A stretch of DNA of 64,000 nt from JAGVJT01 sp964471225. Lineage in GTDB: Bacteria; Pseudomonadota; Gammaproteobacteria; Legionellales; Legionellaceae. The notes below the pieces were generated by a model. That model was not told the origin of the DNA and made no database searches. It saw nothing but the letters and a program-made list of their open reading frames with translations. The position numbers and the translations under genes are program-made. The stretch is taken from positions 1 through 64,000 of the forward strand of contig CAYYEZ010000035.1 in NCBI GenBank assembly GCA_964471225.1. Direction: 5' to 3'. Below are positions 51,107 through 59,270 of the stretch, one piece after another; position 1 is the stretch's first letter; every line of letters begins with the position of its first letter.

Positions 51107-52222
51107 ATGTTAGTTGGTGTGCCTAAGGAAATAAAGTCACATGAAAATCGAGTAGGACTTGTACCAGCCAGTGTGCGTGAAATTATTCATGCTGGAAGTC
51201 AGGTACTTGTTGAAAAAAATGCTGGCTTAGGGATTTCGATTACAGATGAAGAGTATATTGCAGCTGGTGCTAAAATTGTTGACTCAGCCGAAGAAGTGTT
51301 CGCCAGAGCTGATTTAATTGTTAAAGTAAAAGAGCCTCAACCGATTGAGTGCCGAAGATTGCGTGAAGGACAAACACTATTTACTTATCTTCATTTAGCC
51401 CCAGATCCTCAACAAGCGCGTTTGCTTAAAGAATCAGGTGTCACGGCGATAGCTTATGAGACTGTTACGCAACCCGGAGGCGGTTTACCTTTACTGACAC
51501 CCATGTCGCAAGTGGCTGGGCGAATGTCTATTCAAGCTGGTGCTCACTGTCTTGAGATGGCTCAAGGAGGAAGTGGTGTATTGCTAGGTGGCGTGCCAGG
51601 TGTTCTTCCTGGTAAGGTTGTTGTGATTGGTGGTGGGGTTGTCGGAATAAATGCTGCCAGAATGGCAATGGGACTCGGGGCCGAAGTTGTTGTATTGGAT
51701 AAATCTTTGACACGATTACAAGAGCTTGATGCTCAATATGGACTGATGCTAAACACTGTTTACGCTACGGTTGAAGCAATTGAGCAACATGTGGTCTCAG
51801 CTGATTTGGTGATTGGTGCCGTATTAGTTCCTGGGGCTGCGGCACCTAAACTCGTTTCACGCGAGCTACTGCGAGAAATGCGTCCTGGTTCAGTTTTAGT
51901 TGATGTTGCGATCGATCAAGGGGGATGTTTTGCAACAAGCCATCCAACAACACACCAAGAGCCAACGTATGTAGTCGATGATATTGTGCATTACTGTGTT
52001 GCAAACATGCCAGGTGCTGTGCCTAGGACATCGACTTTTGCACTGAATAATGCCACGTTACCGTTTGTATTGAGTTTGGTGACTAAGGGGCCCAAATTAG
52101 CATTGCTGTCAGATCCACATTTCCTCAATGGTTTAAATGTTCATCAAGGTAATGTGACTTATGAGGCTGTGTCATCAGCTTTAGGTTTTGATTACGTCGA
52201 GCCTAGAGAAGCATTAAACTAA
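51107..52222 (+). CDS. ald: Alanine dehydrogenase
   Basis: A 371-residue NAD enzyme that converts L-alanine to pyruvate and ammonium. Signatures are MLVGVPKEIKSHENRVGLVP, the lysine/histidine site in KVKEPQP and TYLHLAPD, the Rossmann GGGVVGINAARMA, and DVAIDQGGCFATS. It follows etfA by 11 bases, so the three genes are probably one transcript. Alanine use is consistent with an amino-acid-consuming lifestyle. Confidence 0.93.
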   Translation: MLVGVPKEIKSHENRVGLVPASVREIIHAGSQVLVEKNAGLGISITDEEYIAAGAKIVDSAEEVFARADLIVKVKEPQPIECRRLREGQTLFTYLHLAPDPQQARLLKESGVTAIAYETVTQPGGGLPLLTPMSQVAGRMSIQAGAHCLEMAQGGSGVLLGGVPGVLPGKVVVIGGGVVGINAARMAMGLGAEVVVLDKSLTRLQELDAQYGLMLNTVYATVEAIEQHVVSADLVIGAVLVPGAAAPKLVSRELLREMRPGSVLVDVAIDQGGCFATSHPTTHQEPTYVVDDIVHYCVANMPGAVPRTSTFALNNATLPFVLSLVTKGPKLALLSDPHFLNGLNVHQGNVTYEAVSSALGFDYVEPREALN

Positions 52223-52227
52223 GTTTT

Positions 52228-52296
52228 AAGTGCACCTATGCCCAATTTTTGGGGTATAAGTGCACTTCCTAACATGTCTACTGTCATGTTAGGAAG
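52228..52296 (+). terminator. Two overlapping hairpins after ald
   Basis: First hairpin: AAGTGCAC...GTGCACTT arms with inner near-complementary bases (52228-52267). Second: CTTCCTAACATG and CATGTTAGGAAG, perfect 12-base arms with an 8-base loop (52265-52296), sharing three bases with the first. Forming one excludes full formation of the other. No strong T run follows, so this could be a terminator pair or a stability element. Confidence 0.55.
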
Positions 52297-52313
52297 ACAC
52301 GACATTTTATTCA

Positions 52314-52342
52314 TTGACTTGACAAAACTAAATAAATAAAAT
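52314..52342 (+). promoter_or_regulatory. Candidate promoter of the 413-residue unknown gene
   Basis: TTGACT (52314-52319), a 17-base spacer and TAAAAT (52337-52342), 65 bases before the ATG at 52408. It would let this gene be transcribed independently of ald. Read by eye. Confidence 0.5.
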
Positions 52343-52407
52343 CCCCAGAGTGAACGATTTTAACTCTTTATTTTCAAAAGAATAACACGCTTTTATAGGG
52401 TGAACAT

Positions 52408-53649
52408 ATGTATCAAAAAACAGAACAAAACATTGAGAAAAGCCGATCTTTTGTTGAACCAGAAGCAGGGGAAAGACCAAGCACGCCTGTATTTGAGGAT
52501 CGAGTCGAAAAAACACCCGATAGCAGTCCGTTTTTAGCTAAAGCCCCAGCAGGATATGATAAAATCTATCATCTTACTAAAGGCAAAGACATCAGTATCG
52601 TGGCTTATTCACCCGATGGGGGGAAGATAGTGCGAAGAAAGCATGAAGGGCAGGCTCACCCTCGCGTGAAAATTCAAAACCGTACTTATACAGGCTCGCC
52701 TCGTAAAAAACCGGAACATGAAGTGCATGCTATCGTAACAGAGCTGGTAGGTATAAAAAGAAGATTTGAGACAGATTGTTCTTTTATTAAGTCTCGCTCA
52801 GTGATTGAGGCGAGTCATTTTCATTATGCTAAAAAAGAGTTGGAAAACGTACTCGATCGGATTCTCAAGGTTTATTTAGCATGTGAGAGTCGCGCGGATC
52901 GTGAATGCTATCTGGCAAGTTTAAATAGGCATATTGTTGCTAAAGATTTTTTTAATCCATTCCAACTCAAGTCTCTTTATAATGGGGGTGAGGAAGGTCG
53001 TTTTTCGCACGAGCCATCCTTGTCTGAGGTCGAGCAAGCAATCTCTGAGAGAGACATCAAAAGCATTCTTATTGATCAACTTTTTCGTCTTAAACAAGAG
53101 GCAGATACAGACTATTGTTTTTTTGTTAAGCACCAATCAAATTTCGATTTTTACTCGGACGAGTTTGAGAAAAAAGCAAAGAATACATATGACTTTGCAA
53201 TATCTACAATGAAAAAAATAGCAGAATTTTGCAGATATTTTAGCGAACAAGAGAGCTTAGCCTTTTTGGATGAGTTAAATACTTTCTATATTGACAAGCA
53301 AGAGTTCTATCATCCAGACGCACTAAGCTCTGTATATCTTGATAACTGCTCTAATTATGATATTGACAAAGCTGACAGTGGTTGCTATCAAAGATTTTCT
53401 CTGATTGATTTACAATCTTTCTCGAGCCATAGGATGAGAAAAACGTTCTGTTTTGCATCAATCACAAAGACAGTTCAAGAAACAGTTAAAGAAACCTTTG
53501 AAGAAACGGAGACTTTTGATCCGCAAGGTCATTTGCTGACTCGTACAAGAAAAAGGACAATAGAAAGTGGCTTTTTCTCAACATCTTCTTCTAAAAAAGT
53601 GTGTCCAGAACATGAAAGCAATACTCAGTCTAGGCTTGATTTTAGATGA
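52408..53649 (+). CDS. Unknown protein with tandem-duplicated ~85-residue domain; candidate effector
   Basis: A 413-residue soluble protein of unknown family. Residues about 111-193 and 221-312 are related: both go from a Leu/Arg-rich helix (ELVGIKRRFETDCSFIKSRS versus QLFRLKQEADTDYCFFVKHQS, shown within limits) through a helix pair and end in ...YLASLNRHIVAKDFFNPFQLKSLY versus ...FLDELNTFYIDKQEFYHPDALSSVY (key pattern: aromatic-x2-P-x-x-L-x-S-hydrophobic-Y). The N-terminal 100 residues are polar, and the C-terminus is basic and Ser/Thr-rich (about 350-400). No signal peptide or catalytic motif is visible. A duplicated helical module suggests a binding scaffold; host-directed function is inference. 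Confidence 0.65.
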   Translation: MYQKTEQNIEKSRSFVEPEAGERPSTPVFEDRVEKTPDSSPFLAKAPAGYDKIYHLTKGKDISIVAYSPDGGKIVRRKHEGQAHPRVKIQNRTYTGSPRKKPEHEVHAIVTELVGIKRRFETDCSFIKSRSVIEASHFHYAKKELENVLDRILKVYLACESRADRECYLASLNRHIVAKDFFNPFQLKSLYNGGEEGRFSHEPSLSEVEQAISERDIKSILIDQLFRLKQEADTDYCFFVKHQSNFDFYSDEFEKKAKNTYDFAISTMKKIAEFCRYFSEQESLAFLDELNTFYIDKQEFYHPDALSSVYLDNCSNYDIDKADSGCYQRFSLIDLQSFSSHRMRKTFCFASITKTVQETVKETFEETETFDPQGHLLTRTRKRTIESGFFSTSSSKKVCPEHESNTQSRLDFR

Positions 53650-53680
53650 TAATATAACTCCATAGGGATAAGGAGGCAGG

Positions 53681-54151
53681 GTGTATCAGTGGCTGCGAAA
53701 AGTAGAGACGTTTTGGCGTTTACCGATAAAACGGAAGTTTTTCTTTTTATTGAATTACATGTTGTGTGGTGTGGCTAAGACCTTGATTATTCTTCTTCCT
53801 TATCGTGTTTTATCGCGCTATTTCGGATATTCACATCGAATGACCGTTGCGTCAACATTACCGACAATGAAGCAACGTCAACGCGCATATGCTTTGGGAC
53901 GCGCTGTTCGTTTAGCAGCTCGTCACACACCTTGGGATTCCAGTTGTTTAACGCAGGCTCTCGTTGCTAAGTTTTGGTGTGACCGTTGGGGTATCCCTTA
54001 TTTTTTGTTCATAGGACTGCAAAAAAACAGCGCGAAGCCTTTAGGAAAAGAGGCTCATGCTTGGTTAACGACAGGTCCTGTTGCGGTGACAGGAGGATAT
54101 TGCTTTGAATCGCATCATGTGATTAGTAGTTTTTCAAGTATTAAGGCTTAG
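53681..54151 (+). CDS. Orphan lasso-peptide B2-type (transglutaminase-like) protein
   Basis: A 156-residue protein resembling the stand-alone leader-peptidase (B2, Transglut_core3) half of lasso peptide synthetases. The likely catalytic Cys89 is in WDSSCLTQALVAKFW and the His126 in EAHAWLTTG, at the normal distance. The third acidic residue of the triad is not obvious. The N-terminal 60 residues are basic and hydrophobic (FFLLNYMLCG, TLIILLPYRVLSR). No B1 (PqqD-like), C (asparagine-synthetase-like) or precursor gene is adjacent. The GTG start is supported by AAGGAGG five bases upstream. Such orphan copies exist in bacteria without lasso clusters; function is not known. Confidence 0.7.
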   Translation: MYQWLRKVETFWRLPIKRKFFFLLNYMLCGVAKTLIILLPYRVLSRYFGYSHRMTVASTLPTMKQRQRAYALGRAVRLAARHTPWDSSCLTQALVAKFWCDRWGIPYFLFIGLQKNSAKPLGKEAHAWLTTGPVAVTGGYCFESHHVISSFSSIKA

Positions 54152-54234
54152 TTACATGATGTTGACTCTTGTAATCAATTGTCAACACACCCTAGTTATG
54201 AGAAAATCGTTTTTTTATTTTGGATTGAATCGTT

Positions 54235-55215
54235 ATGATGAAGTATGTTGTGTCTGCATTATATAAGTTTGTTCTACTCGAAGATTTCGAATCTTATCGA
54301 CAACCTTTGCTAGATATCATGCAGGCTCATCAAATTCGTGGAACATTGTTGCTGGCGAGAGAAGGTATTAACGGTACTGTTGCTGGCACAAAAGAGGCTA
54401 TCGATGCTCTTTATGTTTGGTTTTCACAACACCCTGCTTTTGAACATATCCCACACAAAGAATCTTTTACGGATGTTTTGCCTTTCAATCGTACAAAAGT
54501 AAAATTGAAAAAAGAAATTGTCACCATGGGTGTCGAAGATGTCGATCCTCGAAAAATCGTTGGTACTTATGTGAAGCCTCGGGAATGGAATGCACTTATT
54601 CAAGATGAGTCTGTGGCGGTGATTGATACACGGAACAATTATGAAGTCGAGATTGGTTCGTTTAAAGGTGCCGTGAATCCCAAAACAGAAACTTTCAGAG
54701 AATTTCCACAGTATGTCAAAGAGCATCTTGATCCTAAGAAGCATAAGAAAGTTGCCATGTTTTGCACGGGTGGTATTCGCTGCGAAAAATCAACCGCTTA
54801 TCTTAAGCAGCTTGGCTTTGAAGAGGTTTATCATCTCGAGGGTGGTATTCTTAAGTATCTTGAGGAGGTTCCTGAAAATGAATCTCTCTGGGAGGGTGAG
54901 TGTTTTGTATTCGATGAGCGGGTGGCCGTGAATCACCAATTGGAAAAAGGGCGTTATGATCAATGCCATGCTTGCCGATTTCCTATTACAGAAGAAGACA
55001 AAAAAAGCGACGCCTATGTGCAGGGTGTGAGCTGCCCGCGCTGTGTGGATAGACCCAAAGCTCAGCAGTTGCGCTACCTGGAGAGAGAAAGACAGCATCA
55101 ACTCGCTAAAAAACGTGGTGAGTCTCATATTGGTGGAGAAGTTGCTCATACGATTATAGAAAGACGTATGCTAAAGAAGCAAAAAAAACAAGAAAGTCGA
55201 GCTCAGTCGATGTAG
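54235..55215 (+). CDS. trhO: tRNA uridine(34) hydroxylase TrhO (rhodanese domain)
   Basis: A 326-residue YceA/TrhO protein, which hydroxylates U34 of certain tRNAs together with oxygen. It has an N-terminal UPF0176 acylphosphatase-like domain (REGINGTVAGT), a rhodanese domain with the active Cys in MFCTGGIRCEKS (about 178), and a C-terminal Cys-rich segment (CHACRFPI, CPRC) that may bind zinc. The last 40 residues are basic. Confidence 0.9.
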   Translation: MMKYVVSALYKFVLLEDFESYRQPLLDIMQAHQIRGTLLLAREGINGTVAGTKEAIDALYVWFSQHPAFEHIPHKESFTDVLPFNRTKVKLKKEIVTMGVEDVDPRKIVGTYVKPREWNALIQDESVAVIDTRNNYEVEIGSFKGAVNPKTETFREFPQYVKEHLDPKKHKKVAMFCTGGIRCEKSTAYLKQLGFEEVYHLEGGILKYLEEVPENESLWEGECFVFDERVAVNHQLEKGRYDQCHACRFPITEEDKKSDAYVQGVSCPRCVDRPKAQQLRYLERERQHQLAKKRGESHIGGEVAHTIIERRMLKKQKKQESRAQSM

Positions 55216-55225
55216 GAATTGTTTT

Positions 55226-55633
55226 ATGAAAAGAAAAGGATTTTCACTCATAGAATTAATGATTGTCGTTGCCATCATTGCACTGTTGGCTTCGTTTGCT
55301 ATTCCTACTTATCAAACTTACATGATGAAAGCGCGAGTCAGTGAAGGACTGCATCTGGCTGAGGTTGCGAAGCTTGCTGTTGCCGATCATGTTCTTACGA
55401 CGCATCGCTTACCTGATACACAACGGGAAACAAATTATTCGCCTTTATCGCCCACAGAGAATGTGCGTGAAATTACAATCAGCCAAGGAGGCAAAATTAC
55501 AATTTTATATTCGGAAAAAATTCAATCAGGGACATTAATACTCACTCCCATGTTACAAACTGGGGGAGATTTAACATGGACTTGCCATGTTGGCACACTG
55601 GATAAACAGTATGCTCCATCTGCTTGTCACTGA
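55226..55633 (+). CDS. Type IV pilin (major pilin-like)
   Basis: A 135-residue prepilin. The leader MKRKG is cut before Phe6, and the mature N-terminus FSLIELMIVVAIIALLASFAIPTYQ has the conserved Glu at position 5, followed by a helix spine. Two C-terminal Cys (about 122 and 134) fit the disulfide-bonded D region. It is a single pilin gene with no assembly genes beside it; it starts 10 bases after trhO and ends 15 bases before the NfrA-like gene. Confidence 0.85.
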   Translation: MKRKGFSLIELMIVVAIIALLASFAIPTYQTYMMKARVSEGLHLAEVAKLAVADHVLTTHRLPDTQRETNYSPLSPTENVREITISQGGKITILYSEKIQSGTLILTPMLQTGGDLTWTCHVGTLDKQYAPSACH

Positions 55634-55648
55634 CGATATGTTAATACT

Positions 55649-57334
55649 ATGCTAAAGCGACTTTTTCTTAAACTGCTCGTTTTCATTATTTTCACAGTTG
55701 TTATTCTCGCTATCTTTGCAGTGCATCAATCCTCAAATTTTCGTCGCGATCCTGAGGTACTGATGAACAAATATTATCATTATAAACTAAAAGATCCCGA
55801 GGCTGCGCGAAAAGCATTGGAAATTATCTTAACACAAGACCGTAACGATATTCCCGCAATGATCGAGCTTTCTCAATGGTTATTAGAAAAACAAAATTAC
55901 CACGAAGCGATTGCTCTCTTAGAACGAATTCATCAACGTATTCCGGGAATGAGTGTTTATACTTACCAACTTGCTTATGCTTATTATCAAGAAGGACGCT
56001 GGAGAAAAGCGAAAGCGTTATTCCAAGAAGCGATGCTTAATGAACCACTTTATTTTTGGCGGGAAAAAGCTCGATTAGGCATCGATGCGATGTCGTCATA
56101 TGTGCCTTTTTATCAAGATGAGGCCAACATCAATGGTCTTTCTTCAGTGGCACAATCATCGACAACTGCGCCCGAAATTAAATCTATCCAACGCCCTGAT
56201 AAAACCCCTCCGCGCCTCAACGCAATCCGCGGATTAGATAAATTTTATGCTTTGCGTCACGCCAATAAAAAACGTGCATTCTATGAAATACAGTATTATT
56301 TACAACAACATCCCATGGATACAACAGCCCTTAAAGAGGCTGCTTTTTTAGCGATTGAACTACACCAAAAAGCGCTTGCTATTGATTATTTAACACGTGC
56401 TTATGCAATAACCCACGACTCACAACTAGCGATGCAGTTAGCTTATTTATATAACGAATCTCAACAAAACAAAATCGCATATCGTTACTTTCAATGGGCA
56501 ACTTACCCACCAACGACTCGAGCAACTGAGTTAACTGCAGAAAATGCAATGACAACACTCCGTGGACAACAAACAAAACTGCTGGCGCCACCTTATTTTG
56601 GTGAGTTTTTTGCGATGCCTTTTACTCAAACACGATTTGGATTGACGGTCACACAATTCATTGAGCGCTTGGGCGTTGAGCAAAGTAATGCTTGGCGTAC
56701 TAGAGAATATATTTTTTCACAAACAACTGATGATAATCAATCTAAAGCTGCCAGGCTGGGGCAGATTTCACAAATTTTTGAAGATGATGTGCAAATTATT
56801 GGTGTCGGGGCTCAAATGTCACCGCTCAAAAACGTTCCTTTATTTCTATATGGAGAAATGGGCGCCGCTTATGATTTAGTTTATCGCGATAGGCCGCGTT
56901 GGCGAAGCGATTTTCGTGGTGGATATATGTACTATCAAGAGGCTGGAAAACCCCATGCATATTATACAGAGCCTCGATGGAGCTTGGATTATTATAGTCT
57001 GTATTACAACGACCTTACTTATTTTTCACGCTATCAAAATAATGTAATTGGTGTGGCAAAATCACATCAAGGCATTCATTTGTTGCAGTATAAGAGTAGT
57101 GTCGTTAATCTTTATGCACGGGGTATTGTGGTATATGACGTTCAGCGGTTATTTTATAACAACTACGCCGAGATTGGCCCTGGAATCGGCTTTATACCTT
57201 CTAATCGCTATAATCTTGAAGTACGTTATGACTTGATTCGAGGCGCTTATCTGCCGGCGGGAGCGGTGCCAAATCCTTATGGTAAATATTATAACAACCA
57301 ACTCTTACAACTCTTACTTTATGTGAAAATATGA
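55649..57334 (+). CDS. NfrA-like protein (TPR plus outer-membrane C-terminal domain)
   Basis: A 561-residue exported protein. Residues 1-25 are a signal or anchor. Residues about 45-150 are TPR repeats (AMIELSQWLLEKQNYHEAIALLERI; YQLAYAYYQEGRWRKAKALF), with a second TPR set at 230-300. The C-terminal ~230 residues match the phage N4 adsorption protein A C-terminal domain (VQIIGVGAQMSPLKNVPLFLYGEMGA; EIGPGIGF), expected to form a beta barrel. In E. coli NfrA is the outer-membrane partner of the NfrB glycosyltransferase in an exopolysaccharide export system. It is much shorter than E. coli NfrA (about 990). It overlaps the next gene by 4 bases. Confidence 0.75.
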   Translation: MLKRLFLKLLVFIIFTVVILAIFAVHQSSNFRRDPEVLMNKYYHYKLKDPEAARKALEIILTQDRNDIPAMIELSQWLLEKQNYHEAIALLERIHQRIPGMSVYTYQLAYAYYQEGRWRKAKALFQEAMLNEPLYFWREKARLGIDAMSSYVPFYQDEANINGLSSVAQSSTTAPEIKSIQRPDKTPPRLNAIRGLDKFYALRHANKKRAFYEIQYYLQQHPMDTTALKEAAFLAIELHQKALAIDYLTRAYAITHDSQLAMQLAYLYNESQQNKIAYRYFQWATYPPTTRATELTAENAMTTLRGQQTKLLAPPYFGEFFAMPFTQTRFGLTVTQFIERLGVEQSNAWRTREYIFSQTTDDNQSKAARLGQISQIFEDDVQIIGVGAQMSPLKNVPLFLYGEMGAAYDLVYRDRPRWRSDFRGGYMYYQEAGKPHAYYTEPRWSLDYYSLYYNDLTYFSRYQNNVIGVAKSHQGIHLLQYKSSVVNLYARGIVVYDVQRLFYNNYAEIGPGIGFIPSNRYNLEVRYDLIRGAYLPAGAVPNPYGKYYNNQLLQLLLYVKI

Positions 57335-59214
57335 ACTGGCAAGAAGCAATTATATCTCTGTATTTTCTAATGTGGTATTTTCTTGTTCTCTTGTCTGTCT
57401 TATTTATTTGCTCAGGATTGGATGACTTATTTATTGATTGTAATTATTGGATTAGAGCGGTTCGACGTCGTATCAAAGCTCGCCACTACCCACCTTTAAC
57501 TTATGAAAAACTTGCAGACAAGCCCGAGCAATATATCGCTATTCTTGTTCCTTGTTGGCATGAAGCAGGTGTGATTGGCACTATGCTTGAGCATAATGCT
57601 TACTCGATTGATTATCAAAACTATCGATTTTTTGTCGGTGTCTACCCAAATGATCCTCTCACAATCAAAGAGGTTCAAAATGTGTCGGATAAACACGATG
57701 AAGTGCAAGTTGTCATTAATGAAAAACCAGGACCCTCAACTAAGGCTGAAAATTTAAATCAAATTTATCTTGGTATGTGTGCGTATGAAAAAGTGCACAA
57801 TATTAAATTTGATATGATTGTGTTCCATGATTCAGAGGACATTATTCATCCTTTATCTTTGAAGCTTTATAATTATCTAATGCCTCAAAAGGATATGATT
57901 CAGATTCCTGTTTTCCCTCTTCCTGTTCCTTATTGGAAGTTTACGCATTGGCTTTATGCTGATGAGTTTGCAGAAAATCATACAAAAAATATTGTTGTAC
58001 GAGAAGCGATGGGGATGCACGTTCCCTCGGCGGGGGTAGGCACCGCTCTTTCACGACATGCAATTGAGCTAATTTGTGAAAATCAGCTTCAAGGCCCATT
58101 TTCTACAGATACCTTGACAGAAGATTACAGGACATCTCTTGCCATTCGCTTACTGAATCTAAAACAAATTTTTGTAACCCAAGGTGTGTTAAGAATGCAG
58201 TGGCAACCTCGCGGCTGGTTTAGAAAAGGATATGTTCAGAAAGTACGCAAAGAATATATTGCGACACGCGCCTTATTTCCGATGGAGTATACAAAATCAG
58301 TACGCCAAAAAGCACGCTGGATTATTGGTATTGTTTTTCAGGAGTGGGAGCATAACCCATGGCCAGAGGCATGGCGTGTGCGTTACTCAGTTTCGCATGA
58401 TAGAAAAGGTTTTATGAGTCATTTTATTAATGGATTCGGTTATTTTGTATTTGGATTTTGGATTGTTTACACATGGTGTACACAATACAATCCAATCTAT
58501 CCTTCTTTATCCGAGCAATTCAATCTTCATCCTTGGGTATGGTGGCTTATTGGGATGGTGACGTTTATTATGTTCGAGCGAATGTTGCAAAGAGTGATTG
58601 CAGTTAGGCGAATTTATAGTTGGCTACCAGCAATTCTCTCTATTCCTCGCACATTTTATGGTAATCTGCTTAATCTAAATGCGGTATTACGCGCCTATAG
58701 TCTTTTTTTCGCCAAACAAGTGAGTAAATCTACGACTTCTGCATCACCTGTGTGGGATAAAACCGATCATATTTTTCCGGGGTCTCATATTTTAACTCCT
58801 TATCGTCGAAGACTGGGAGACTTACTGATTGAAGCGAAGAAAATTACTCCTTCGCAATTAGATATGGCGATTGCCAAACAACAACAATCTGGTGAGAGAA
58901 TAGGTCATATTTTGTGTGACATGAAAATACTTACACAAAGCGAACTTATTCGTTGGTTAGGTCGACAGTATGATCTACAATGTTTTCCAAAGAGCGTTGT
59001 AGATCTTGCTTTAGAGCAGTATGAGCCAATTGTGTCTCCCAAAATGCTCAAATGGCTGAAACAATATGATGTAAAGCTTTTATTTATTGACCCTGTGCGA
59101 AAAATAATGAAATTAGGTATAGAAGATCCAACAAATGAGTTATTAATCGAAAAAGTAATGAGTTATATCGCGCCTTTTAAGGCACAATTCATGCTGATCG
59201 ATCCTTACAGATAA
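57331..59214 (+). CDS. NfrB-like glycosyltransferase with C-terminal MshEN c-di-GMP sensor
   Basis: A 627-residue inner-membrane protein. Helices at about 8-28 and 365-440 flank a family 2 glycosyltransferase domain with FHDSED (about 164-170), TLTEDYRTS (about 261) and QKARW (326-330), the processive QxxRW signature. The C-terminus is an MshEN domain with both tandem motifs of R-(L/I)-G-x2-L-x10-L-x3-(L/I)-x2-Q form: from Arg494 to Gln517 and from Arg523 to Gln546. In E. coli NfrB this domain binds c-di-GMP and switches on polysaccharide synthesis. The length is shorter than E. coli NfrB (about 745). Coupled to the NfrA-like gene by a 4-base overlap. Confidence 0.85.
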   Translation: MNWQEAIISLYFLMWYFLVLLSVLFICSGLDDLFIDCNYWIRAVRRRIKARHYPPLTYEKLADKPEQYIAILVPCWHEAGVIGTMLEHNAYSIDYQNYRFFVGVYPNDPLTIKEVQNVSDKHDEVQVVINEKPGPSTKAENLNQIYLGMCAYEKVHNIKFDMIVFHDSEDIIHPLSLKLYNYLMPQKDMIQIPVFPLPVPYWKFTHWLYADEFAENHTKNIVVREAMGMHVPSAGVGTALSRHAIELICENQLQGPFSTDTLTEDYRTSLAIRLLNLKQIFVTQGVLRMQWQPRGWFRKGYVQKVRKEYIATRALFPMEYTKSVRQKARWIIGIVFQEWEHNPWPEAWRVRYSVSHDRKGFMSHFINGFGYFVFGFWIVYTWCTQYNPIYPSLSEQFNLHPWVWWLIGMVTFIMFERMLQRVIAVRRIYSWLPAILSIPRTFYGNLLNLNAVLRAYSLFFAKQVSKSTTSASPVWDKTDHIFPGSHILTPYRRRLGDLLIEAKKITPSQLDMAIAKQQQSGERIGHILCDMKILTQSELIRWLGRQYDLQCFPKSVVDLALEQYEPIVSPKMLKWLKQYDVKLLFIDPVRKIMKLGIEDPTNELLIEKVMSYIAPFKAQFMLIDPYR

Positions 59215-59270
59215 TATGGCCTTGTGTTAGAATGGCATTCCCATCAGAGGACAAATGAGATGATCACATC

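Noticed and set aside
54152..54234. Possible lasso precursor peptide next to the B2-type gene
   Set aside because: The 83 bases hold no open frame with a ribosome site, nor does the 31-base gap before the B2 gene.
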